A stretch of 20,542 nucleotides of DNA from a virus. The number at the start of each line of letters is the position of its first letter. The first letter of the stretch is position 1. This document shows positions 4,935 through 13,070 of the stretch, in pieces. The notes under the pieces were generated by a model. It searched no databases, was not told the DNA's origin, and was given only the letters and a program-made list of their open reading frames with translations. Position numbers and translations under genes: made by a program. The stretch lies in IMG/VR virus record IMGVR_UViG_3300020595_000236, positions 1 to 20,542 of that record. One strand, given 5' to 3'.

Positions 4935-5477
4935 ATGGACTGGACTAAAGACAAAAGCTGGAAGCGAGGACAGGATACCGAACACGGTAGATTCCTAGAT
5001 GTCTTCAGCTTGATAGATCCAGAACCCAGAGCTGCTACAAGGGAAGAGCAGTTCAAGCACATCGACTTCCATACCTGCATAGGTACAATTGACGTTAAGG
5101 CCATGAAGCGAATGTCAAGGGGCGGGAGCCTACAGGAGGAGTTCATGTGGGTTGAGTTCAGAAACACAAGTGGTCATGATGGATGGCTGTTTGGCGAGCA
5201 GGACTGGTTGGCATTTGAAATGTCCAAGGGTTTTACCCTCGTAAAAACAAAGCACTTATTAGAGCTAGCTAATGAGCTGTGCGATACAGATAACTTCGTA
5301 AGAACAGCGAAGGAAGCTATCTATAAGGTGTACCAGCGTAAGCATACTGATGACGTAATCTCAATGATTCGATTTAGTGACCTAAGCAGTATACCCCATA
5401 TGTTTATCGGCGATCAAGGGGTGACTCACGTTCAGAAAGCGGACGAGGAGCATCTGGGTAATTCGGTTTTTCTCTAA
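4935..5477 (+). CDS. PD-(D/E)XK-like protein of unknown substrate
   Basis: A 180-aa protein with a compact nuclease-like pattern: DFHTCIGTIDVKAMKR, with D44 and the D53-V-K55 strand, followed by WVEFRNTSGHDGWLFGEQDWLAF (72-94). E16 in an N-terminal helix, D44, D53 and K55 could form the E/D-x-K active site of a PD-(D/E)XK fold. Trp/Phe-rich strands followed by FTLVKTKHLLELA resemble phage proteins of this kind. It is translated from a perfect SD that is base-paired in a hairpin, implying regulated expression. Its last 74 nt overlap, tail to tail, the end of the giant late gene on the other strand. It could be a resolvase, a restriction-like nuclease or a degenerate homologue; medium-low confidence in activity, high in the ORF itself. 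Confidence 0.6.
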   Translation: MDWTKDKSWKRGQDTEHGRFLDVFSLIDPEPRAATREEQFKHIDFHTCIGTIDVKAMKRMSRGGSLQEEFMWVEFRNTSGHDGWLFGEQDWLAFEMSKGFTLVKTKHLLELANELCDTDNFVRTAKEAIYKVYQRKHTDDVISMIRFSDLSSIPHMFIGDQGVTHVQKADEEHLGNSVFL

Positions 5478-8400
5478 GACGAGATAATCTTTCCTCGGTC
5501 TCAACGCCGCGACCCTCTGCCCAGTAGTATAGCTTGCCAACGAATGGCACGTACTTAACGCTACGCATATCTTGGATCCTCTCCATCTCTTGTGCATCCT
5601 TGAACACATCACTCATCATCCCGAACTGGGGTGGTGCAATTGTTTTTAGTGCAGCCGTACCAAGACCCTCTTTTCTAACTTGAACAGTTGTGTACTTGGT
5701 AATGCCAAAGATCCTCAGGAGTGTATTCCACATGAAGTCCTCCTCATCGATCTCTCGGTTGAATATAATCGACTTAAGAACATCTGAGCTACCATTAGCT
5801 AGGGTAGAAAAGGCTAAGATTTTCATCATATCAGTGGATGCCTCTCCAATCATCTTTGGATTTTTGGTGGCAATGCCCTGCATTAGCTTTGTCCATACTC
5901 GCTCACGAACAAAGTTAAACTGCTTAATGGTATAGGACTTTAGGCTATACATAATGCGAAGGTTTGGATTTCCCGCATAGGCTTCTGGCATCTCGGTAAG
6001 AGATATGGGTGCTACATCAGCAAGATTATTGTATATAGCCTCGATAACGTACTCACTCTTTACACCATTTTTTAGGTCAGCTATTGTCTTGTATGCATCA
6101 TTTCCCTGTACCCTCTTAAGCCTAGCTAGGGTTTTCTTGTAGCTATTGGTGTTCTGTCCAGCCTTAGCACCCTTGGTTAGAACTTTGTGCGTGGCATTAA
6201 TGTTTGTGTTCTTAGCAAGGCGATCCATTGCCGTTAAACCCGTCCATTTAAAGACATTATTCACGCTATTGGAGAACATACCAGCACCCTGCTTGCTATC
6301 AATCTCAACCATATCCTTAGCTATGCCCAAGTCCTCAACCGTAAGATCCTTGCGTCCCAGTGCGGCTTCCACCGTGGGTATTAAGCCATTCTGAACCATC
6401 GTAAAGTAAAAGTCACCCAACTGAGTGAGAGTTGAGCCCACATTTCCCATTGTTGCTATGTAGCCCATGTTCTTGGCTCCCTTAACAAATCCATACTGAG
6501 CACCGTGGCTTCCGAATCGTGCAGCTACAGCACCCCGAATAAGATTAATCTGATCGTCTCGCAACCTTCCCTCGCTGGCCATCTTGTCCATAACCTCACC
6601 TAACCTACCAGCCACTGGATCAGCACCCTGTGTCTTGCCAGACGCAGAGTCCCCAATGAGCTTCTTTGTCTCAATGGCATTAACCATCTTATCTATGTAG
6701 TTATCTAATGCTACTTCTGGATCAGCGTAGTATTTCATTTGGGGCTCCTGAATAAAGTCCGTAATCCGCTCCTTCATGTTACTTGGAGCACTCAAGCCAC
6801 TGCGATACATATTGGATCTAGCTAGCTTCTCAAACATCATTTGACGCTCAATGTCCGATAGGGTTTGCCCCGTTGTCTTCTCGTAGCGTCGAATCTCTTG
6901 GTCAACTATACCAGTCTTCTGCCCATACGAGGATTTGAGGCCATCTAAATCCGAAACATACCTTGGGAAGTAATTCTCAATGAAGCTAGCATCCATACCT
7001 AGATCCTCATACTCACCCTTGATTCGATCAAGTACACTGCGAACGCCCTTGTAGTCCTCAGTCATGCCATATTTCTCTAGGATGCTCATGCCATCATTGG
7101 ACAGCCCGCGTGCCATCTCCTCGTCACTTGCTGTTCTGGGTTTCTGGCGGCGAATGTTATTATCCTTTAAGCTATACTCACCATTGTTCCCAGTGGCTGA
7201 CTTGACCCCATTTTTGTCCCAGATTGCTATAGTGCTTAGGCCATCTGCCTTGGTCTCCATCAGCATTGCACCATCAAACCCAAGGTCACTAAGTGCCTTT
7301 GTGGTTATCGCGTTCTCGATGAACCTAAACTCACCAGAAGCTATTTCCTCTTGGGTATAGCCGTAGTCACCTTCCCACTCTTTGTTCTTACGAAGCTTAG
7401 CCATTAGCTTACTTACGTGATCTGGGTTTGTTGGATCCCAAACATTCTTAGCATTTAGATACACGGGCATTATGCTCAATGCAAAGTTTCTTTCAAATGT
7501 TTGGGGAAGGACTCCAGTCTTTTCTTTTACGTAGCCATCCTCCCTTGTTAATCTGGATAGATTGTCGTCAAACTCTCCGTAATCCACCTTCTTATCTTGC
7601 TGACTAAATTCCTCGTAGTATTTTTGCAATCTATCGTCCGCATCCTTACCGTCTCTGTAGCCAGTTTTATGAGCGGCCATCTGCTCGGCTAGCTGTGGGT
7701 TCGTTGCAAAGTACAGCCAGTTTGGTGTAGACGAATCTTGGTCTAAATTTTTCTTGGAAGTAAACTCATCGAACTCTCCCTTCGTGCCGTGGTACAATAC
7801 CATGGGCTCACCGTCATCATGGATCAATTGACCCTTGCCCATCCACTTTCTGAAATTAACTGATGCAGTTGATCTATCTAGCTGCTTCTTGCGTGCTGCC
7901 TTAGCTCCAGATTTAATTTGCTCTGCTGTAGCTGGCTTGGGTTTAGTTAGCTTAACTGGCTTATCCCTAGCTATTGCATCGGCTATCTGCTGTGGTGTAG
8001 TTTCCTTTAAGTCCTTACCATTGTAAGTTGCGTAGGTTGCTTGAGCCCCAACAACCTTAGCCCCAAGCTGCCCCTCTGAGATTGGACCCTTTGAAGTTTG
8101 GTTCTTGGGGTTTTCATATAACTCAGCCATGTAATCGTTTGACAGAACATCAATTGCATTGACCACCCTGTCTGGGGTTCCAAGAAACTTCCCCCCAACA
8201 CCAACATTGTACGTGCTGTGCATCTTGTCGTTTATCCCAGTTTCTCCATTTGGAGCAAATACAGCATATATATCACGAACACCGAATCCATTTTCTGCCA
8301 GATGGCCATCTCGCACTTCATCTGCGAACGGAAATATTTTATTCATTTCACTCCACAGCTTTTCATCTGTTGCCCCTTGACCTTTCTTTGCGAGCATTCT

Positions 8401-10974
8401 ATTGCTCAATGCTACATTAAATTCCTTTCTGGCTGGAGATCCCCTGAGACTATCTTTTGAATCAAATTTACTCTGTATTTCACCCAATGAGTTAGCTAGG
8501 GTAATGTCCGCAGTGTTTTTACTGCGTGATAGATTTTCTATAAATCTATCAACGGAACCCTGAGATGCCTCGACGTTATCATAGACAATATTAAACATCT
8601 CCTCATTAAAAAGATGCTGTGTTTCTGGATCACCAGAAACCATAAAAACTAAATCCGCTTTTGCTACCTGATTCGCCACTGACTCTGATCCAGTTGCCCA
8701 AGCAAATTTATCCCTACCCTTTACTTTGCTTTTTGCAAATCCAAGACCAGCATCCAATTCATATTTTTTACCAGTTACCTTACTTACATATGTGCCTATT
8801 CCAAGTTGATCCGATTGCCAAAGCACAACTTTTTTATTATTCGCAACAGCATCATTCAATAAACTGACTACATCCAGAGAATCACCTGAGTTTATGTTTG
8901 AATTTTTTCTTGGTTTTTTATTAAAACTTACCTTGGGAGCCATCGTTAAATCATTTAGCACAAACTTAGTTGCCCTAATTGGCTCACTTATAATGCTCCC
9001 TCCATTATTTTCATTTTGTATTACAGCACCAACCCGACCAGTAAGTGCCTCTGGCTTTCCAGCGAACCTAGCAAATGCATTTAACTGCTCAATGACCTCG
9101 GTGTCCGTGGCCGCTTCCTTAAATACGCCAGACACACCTAGCTTCTGCATCACTTGGTTTATCCAGACCTTAACACGTGTCCTTGTATTTATGTCCAGCG
9201 TCTCGTACTGGCTAGCTAGCTCGCCAACTGTTTGTGCTAGGAACTCTTCGTTCTGCACATTGGAATCATACTGGGATACAAATCCCTTTAGCTGCTCGTT
9301 GATAGATGATCCAGATACAGTAGCACGGATAACACTATCAAACATATTGCGAGTCATGCTCTGCAATTCTACATCGGTCTTTACGGCTTGCCCTAGGGCG
9401 GCGTGAAAGTATTCGTGTGCAACGGTTGTTGTATCCGCTTCAGCGGCACTAATAGCTATTGTATTGGTGCTTGGATCGTAATAAGAGTTACCAGACTCAA
9501 CAACTTGAATCCTAGTCTTCAGACCAGAGGACTCAAGTGCCTTGCGTGCCAACCCGATCTGCTCATTGATGGTTTGTGCATTTTCATTGGTAGTGTCCAG
9601 TAATTGCTCACTAGCGGATCGCATGACCTCTGGCTGAAGCTGTGCCTTCTGTTCTAGGTCTTTTTGAACACTATTGGGTAGGGGTGCAGCTAGTTCATTG
9701 GCATTAGCTAGTGCCTGTGAAAGTATTTTGTAATCCTCTGGGCTCTTCTTCTTGAGCTCAAGCATTCTCTTGCTGAAGGGAGCTGTTGCATCCTTGAACT
9801 CCTTTAGCTTTATTCCAGTATTCATTTCGTACTTACGAAACTCACGAACAACTTCCTTGCCAGCTCGACCCAGCCTCTGGCTAATGGGTGTGAGTGTCTT
9901 GGATATAAAGTTAGACATACTCTTGGGATCAGTGATCTGTGCTTCCCGATACCCATCGGCCTCTGGTACACTATCATTCTCCATTGCAATTGCCGCAAAC
10001 TTGCTACCGATGTCCTCATCTATAACATCTTTTGCGTTGATGCTTCCGTCCTTAACGCCCGCTTGCAGTCTGTCCGCTTGGGTAACAGCTCGCTCTACTG
10101 TATCAATACCAGCATTTACACCACCACCAACTAGGAAACCAATCAATGCGGACTCGGCCATTCCCTGCGTGATGGGACGCTCTGGATCATACTTACCAAC
10201 GTAGCTAGCTATGCTATTAATGATACCCGACTGAGCAACTTCCGTAGCTGCTTCACCAGCACCCGCCATAGCATACTGAGAAATGCGTTGCATCACCTGA
10301 CCCGCAGGTATAGCCCCACCCTTAAATGCACCGAGGATAACTCCAGCACCAAGCTTTTCTGCCATTGCAATGGGGATAGCACCAATAGCACCAACCTTGT
10401 TGCTTTCAGACATCTGCTCGTCTGTGGCTGTTTCTGAGGTAACGCCCTGCGTTCCCAAGTAATCATCGCGAACCTGTTGCCCAGCGGATGCCAAGAAGAA
10501 ACCATTAGCACCAACCTTGGCTAGCAATGATGGTTTTCTAGCTAAAAGTGCAGCACCCAAGTAGGGGATTGTACTGCCCAATCCAGACGCAACCTTATAG
10601 GCAAAGTCACTCTTCACGGAATCTGGTGCATCACCCATGATCGCATCATTTATATCCGTGCGAGTTTCAGAAATACTCCTAGCTAGATCATAATCCCCAG
10701 TGAACTCACCGATAGCCGAAGCCAGTCCCTCCGCTGCACCCGCAGTGATGTCCACGGCTGTAGCTGGCACTGCACGAAGGTAGTCACCAATTGTAGAAAA
10801 TGCGTTGTTAGCAGATGGAGTCCTACTCTTGGACTGCATGGAAATAAACTCCTCATCCGAGACCAACTCAGCTCCAACGTTCCCAGTGGATCCATCCGAG
10901 GATAGTTTTGAGGGAGCCTGCTTTCTCTTATTTTTTAGTTCCAGAAACTCTTCATCGGAGATTAACTCAGCCAT
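5404..10974 (-). CDS. giant polyvalent internal virion protein with zincin and ART-like domains
   Basis: An 1856-aa product, probably packaged in the particle and ejected with the DNA, as proposed for phage 'polyvalent' proteins. In order: a duplicated AEL-SDEEF motif (2-10 and 35-43); an Ala/Gly-rich helical region with possible membrane-active segments (about 65-290); a zinc-protease-like domain with HEYFH (520-524) and a candidate third ligand E576/E577 in NEEFLAQ; an unassigned domain (about 700-990) with LWQSDQLGIGTY; an ADP-ribosyltransferase-like domain (about 1040-1280) with LYHGT (1060-1064), LYFATNP (1087-1093) and VKSATGNNG (1257-1265); and a long helical C-terminal part typical of large polyvalent-associated domains. 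There is no SD; the leader is AT-rich. It ends the late operon. Functions are inferred from motifs. Confidence 0.85.
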   Translation of the reverse strand: MAELISDEEFLELKNKRKQAPSKLSSDGSTGNVGAELVSDEEFISMQSKSRTPSANNAFSTIGDYLRAVPATAVDITAGAAEGLASAIGEFTGDYDLARSISETRTDINDAIMGDAPDSVKSDFAYKVASGLGSTIPYLGAALLARKPSLLAKVGANGFFLASAGQQVRDDYLGTQGVTSETATDEQMSESNKVGAIGAIPIAMAEKLGAGVILGAFKGGAIPAGQVMQRISQYAMAGAGEAATEVAQSGIINSIASYVGKYDPERPITQGMAESALIGFLVGGGVNAGIDTVERAVTQADRLQAGVKDGSINAKDVIDEDIGSKFAAIAMENDSVPEADGYREAQITDPKSMSNFISKTLTPISQRLGRAGKEVVREFRKYEMNTGIKLKEFKDATAPFSKRMLELKKKSPEDYKILSQALANANELAAPLPNSVQKDLEQKAQLQPEVMRSASEQLLDTTNENAQTINEQIGLARKALESSGLKTRIQVVESGNSYYDPSTNTIAISAAEADTTTVAHEYFHAALGQAVKTDVELQSMTRNMFDSVIRATVSGSSINEQLKGFVSQYDSNVQNEEFLAQTVGELASQYETLDINTRTRVKVWINQVMQKLGVSGVFKEAATDTEVIEQLNAFARFAGKPEALTGRVGAVIQNENNGGSIISEPIRATKFVLNDLTMAPKVSFNKKPRKNSNINSGDSLDVVSLLNDAVANNKKVVLWQSDQLGIGTYVSKVTGKKYELDAGLGFAKSKVKGRDKFAWATGSESVANQVAKADLVFMVSGDPETQHLFNEEMFNIVYDNVEASQGSVDRFIENLSRSKNTADITLANSLGEIQSKFDSKDSLRGSPARKEFNVALSNRMLAKKGQGATDEKLWSEMNKIFPFADEVRDGHLAENGFGVRDIYAVFAPNGETGINDKMHSTYNVGVGGKFLGTPDRVVNAIDVLSNDYMAELYENPKNQTSKGPISEGQLGAKVVGAQATYATYNGKDLKETTPQQIADAIARDKPVKLTKPKPATAEQIKSGAKAARKKQLDRSTASVNFRKWMGKGQLIHDDGEPMVLYHGTKGEFDEFTSKKNLDQDSSTPNWLYFATNPQLAEQMAAHKTGYRDGKDADDRLQKYYEEFSQQDKKVDYGEFDDNLSRLTREDGYVKEKTGVLPQTFERNFALSIMPVYLNAKNVWDPTNPDHVSKLMAKLRKNKEWEGDYGYTQEEIASGEFRFIENAITTKALSDLGFDGAMLMETKADGLSTIAIWDKNGVKSATGNNGEYSLKDNNIRRQKPRTASDEEMARGLSNDGMSILEKYGMTEDYKGVRSVLDRIKGEYEDLGMDASFIENYFPRYVSDLDGLKSSYGQKTGIVDQEIRRYEKTTGQTLSDIERQMMFEKLARSNMYRSGLSAPSNMKERITDFIQEPQMKYYADPEVALDNYIDKMVNAIETKKLIGDSASGKTQGADPVAGRLGEVMDKMASEGRLRDDQINLIRGAVAARFGSHGAQYGFVKGAKNMGYIATMGNVGSTLTQLGDFYFTMVQNGLIPTVEAALGRKDLTVEDLGIAKDMVEIDSKQGAGMFSNSVNNVFKWTGLTAMDRLAKNTNINATHKVLTKGAKAGQNTNSYKKTLARLKRVQGNDAYKTIADLKNGVKSEYVIEAIYNNLADVAPISLTEMPEAYAGNPNLRIMYSLKSYTIKQFNFVRERVWTKLMQGIATKNPKMIGEASTDMMKILAFSTLANGSSDVLKSIIFNREIDEEDFMWNTLLRIFGITKYTTVQVRKEGLGTAALKTIAPPQFGMMSDVFKDAQEMERIQDMRSVKYVPFVGKLYYWAEGRGVETEERLSRLREKPNYPDAPRPLSERESPLDRR

Positions 10975-10998
10975 ATTGTTTATTAATTAAATTATTAC

Positions 10999-12849
10999 CT
11001 ACAAGACCTGCACCAGATCACCGCCCTCTTGAACCTCCCAAACCCTCTGGGTTCCATCCGTTGCTCGCACTCTGGCTCCCGCTGGTTGATTGCTTGCGAA
11101 CTCCTTAACGTCCTTGGGTGCTGCTAGAAAAGATTCTCCTCCATCCATTTGACTTATCTTCTGGAAGAGATCGGAGTCTGGCCCTAGATTTATTTCCCCA
11201 TCTGGACGAAGGAATTTTTCCTCAACGGAAGTTAGATTTCCAGTCTGAGGATCAACGCTAATACCCATGGAGTCAAGGCCCTTGACGAAGCCAAAGTAAT
11301 CCTCTCGACTCATTTCATCTGGCTTTGGCATCATGTTAGCAATCTTTGATTGCAGTTCAATTTGTCCCTTAGTCATATTTAGCTCGTCCATTTCCTTTTG
11401 AGTAGCACGATCCTCATCAGCTTGCTGACGCTCCTTCAATTTGTCAGCAACATAGGTGCGAATCTGTTGCGGTGTGTACCCAGCCGCCCTAGCTTCCTGC
11501 TTAAGCCCAGTCACTATGTCACGCTGTGCTCTAGCTTCCTCTGTTGCTGTTACCATCTTGCCATCCGAATTACGTATCTGTGCTGAACCAAAATCTAGTC
11601 TTGCGTCCATACGAGCCTCTCTGGCTGCGGATTCCTTTTCGTAGTTAGATAGGCCAGCATTATTCTCTGAGCTTCGCATTCTACCCTGTGCGTCTGTCTG
11701 CATACCTCTACCCCTTTGTTGACCTCCCTGCTGACTAGCATTCCTTTCAGCATTGTATTTAGCTAGGATACTTGGATCAAACTCGCTGGTGTATCCCATT
11801 TCTGGATCAAATTTTCTGCCCATGGATGCAGCATACTCCTCGGCGGCACGAATCTTATCTGGAGTTATAGTCCCATCGTCCCGTGCGAGAGCAAAGTTGC
11901 CCTGAGACTCTATTTGTTTACTAGTTTGCGGTGCTTGCGTTGCTTGCGTTGCTATCGGTGCTAGCGGCACAGGGGGTCTATAGTTCAATGGCTGTTGGAC
12001 GAATCCATCCGTTCCAGCTACTGGCGTGTAATCCCCCATGGGTACTGCGTTTGCATTAGCTAAACCCATCCTCTGTTCATTTGCATACGATGCATATTGA
12101 TCTTGGGACATTGATTGCTTACCGCCCCCTACTAAATACCCAGTATACCCACCATCCTTATTCTGGGCAGCTCCTTCAAATTGTGCTGCGTAATTCTCTG
12201 TGGCAGCCGCAGCTAGATCCCCTTGTGACTTCTGTGCCATTGGCTCATACGCAATAGGGCTATCATCTTTTCCAGCTCCGTACTTACCAGTAATGGTGCT
12301 CAAGCCCATTGGGTTATCGATTGGCTTATTGGGGTTAAATCCACCATCTATAGCTTGTCTTTCGGATGGAGTAATTGGCCCCTGAACGATGTTACCCTTT
12401 TGCTCAACCGCTGGGTTTCTACCGCTATCTATCGCTAGTCTTTCCTCTGGGGTAATTGCTCCTGTATAGGTGTTTGCTCCCTGCAATTTTGCTAGAATAG
12501 GTCCATAAAAATCACCCATCGTGCCGCTAATATCAAACTTTTCATCCAGCTTTTTACCAACTCCGTAGCCACCCACGGCTGCTGTTGTGTGTGGACTATA
12601 TCTAATTGCTGCTGTACCCAGTGTTTTTAATGCATTAATGCCAGTAACTTTACCAGCTCCAAGTAACGCGGATCCCAAAGCTATCTCCTCGCCACCAGCC
12701 ATTGCCGCATCCTTCAGTGGATTTCCACTGGAGTCAGTTTCAGTCTTACTAGCATTAGCAGCGGCAGCTTCAGCTAATTTACGCTGTTCTGCTGCTAGTC
12801 TTTTCTTTTCTTCTTCTTCTTCTTTGTCTATGTAAGGAATTGAGGCCAT
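10999..12849 (-). CDS. low-complexity probable internal virion protein
   Basis: A 616-aa protein with no recognised enzymatic fold. It begins with a highly charged coiled coil (EEEEEKKRLAAEQRKLAEAAA region, about 9-33), then a Gly/Ala-rich stretch (about 48-100) that may associate with membranes. A short duplicated motif follows, GAITPEERLAIDSGRNP (130-146) and GPITPSERQAIDGGFNP (157-173). Long Gln/Ala/Gly-rich segments precede a charged helical region (about 400-500) and a compact C-terminus. Composition and position directly upstream of the giant protein recall internal core or ejection proteins of podovirus-like phages. A possible extended -10 element lies immediately upstream of its ATG. 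No SD is visible. The gap to the next gene is 24 nt. Confidence 0.7.
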   Translation of the reverse strand: MASIPYIDKEEEEEKKRLAAEQRKLAEAAAANASKTETDSSGNPLKDAAMAGGEEIALGSALLGAGKVTGINALKTLGTAAIRYSPHTTAAVGGYGVGKKLDEKFDISGTMGDFYGPILAKLQGANTYTGAITPEERLAIDSGRNPAVEQKGNIVQGPITPSERQAIDGGFNPNKPIDNPMGLSTITGKYGAGKDDSPIAYEPMAQKSQGDLAAAATENYAAQFEGAAQNKDGGYTGYLVGGGKQSMSQDQYASYANEQRMGLANANAVPMGDYTPVAGTDGFVQQPLNYRPPVPLAPIATQATQAPQTSKQIESQGNFALARDDGTITPDKIRAAEEYAASMGRKFDPEMGYTSEFDPSILAKYNAERNASQQGGQQRGRGMQTDAQGRMRSSENNAGLSNYEKESAAREARMDARLDFGSAQIRNSDGKMVTATEEARAQRDIVTGLKQEARAAGYTPQQIRTYVADKLKERQQADEDRATQKEMDELNMTKGQIELQSKIANMMPKPDEMSREDYFGFVKGLDSMGISVDPQTGNLTSVEEKFLRPDGEINLGPDSDLFQKISQMDGGESFLAAPKDVKEFASNQPAGARVRATDGTQRVWEVQEGGDLVQVL

Positions 12850-12868
12850 GGTGCTATTGTATCATGAT
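12850..12868 (-). promoter_or_regulatory. extended -10 element directly before the 616-aa gene (leaderless candidate)
   Basis: On the - strand TGATACAAT (12864-12856) fits an extended -10 (TGnTAnAAT) and is followed by exactly six bases and the ATG at 12849. The geometry is identical to the promoter at 4568-4582, with the shared pattern CATGnTAnAAT-N6-ATG. The element includes the palindrome ATCATGAT (12861-12868). There is no SD between it and the ATG and no recognisable -35. It would give the 616-aa and 1856-aa genes an internal promoter inside the late operon. Confidence 0.45.
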
Positions 12869-12872
12869 GGGT

Positions 12873-13070
12873 TTAGGTGAGTGGAAATTTTTTGTTAAGG
12901 TATTCTTTGCGTTTCTGGCAGGCTCCGCATCCTTGGATATTGGTTCCAGTAATCGAATCAATTGATTTGGCTATGGGCTGTGCAATCTTGTGCACGACAT
13001 CGCCAATGCCAGTTATTTTCTTTTCGTTAAGTTGTTGGGGTTGGGGAACATTTATTGGTATTGGCTTCAT
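12873..13070 (-). CDS. 65-aa CxxC protein
   Basis: A small protein whose ATG overlaps the stop of the glycosyltransferase-like gene by four bases (ATGA), so its translation is probably coupled. The N-terminal half is Pro/Gln-rich, the middle an amphipathic helix (IGDVVHKIAQPIAKSID), and the C-terminus carries C48-G-A-C51 followed by QKRKEYLNKKFP. This CxxC-basic-LN-FP ending is one I recall from small proteins in many phage structural modules. Two cysteines alone would need a dimer to build a zinc site; a disulfide or redox role is the alternative. Likely a virion or assembly accessory protein. The function is unknown. Confidence 0.7.
   Translation of the reverse strand: MKPIPINVPQPQQLNEKKITGIGDVVHKIAQPIAKSIDSITGTNIQGCGACQKRKEYLNKKFPLT

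Noticed and set aside
8894-10204. Long + strand ORFs (170 and 150 codons) opposite the giant late gene
   Set aside because: They are antisense shadows of a strongly supported 1856-aa gene. Their translations are hydrophobic, motif-free and typical of reversed coding DNA.
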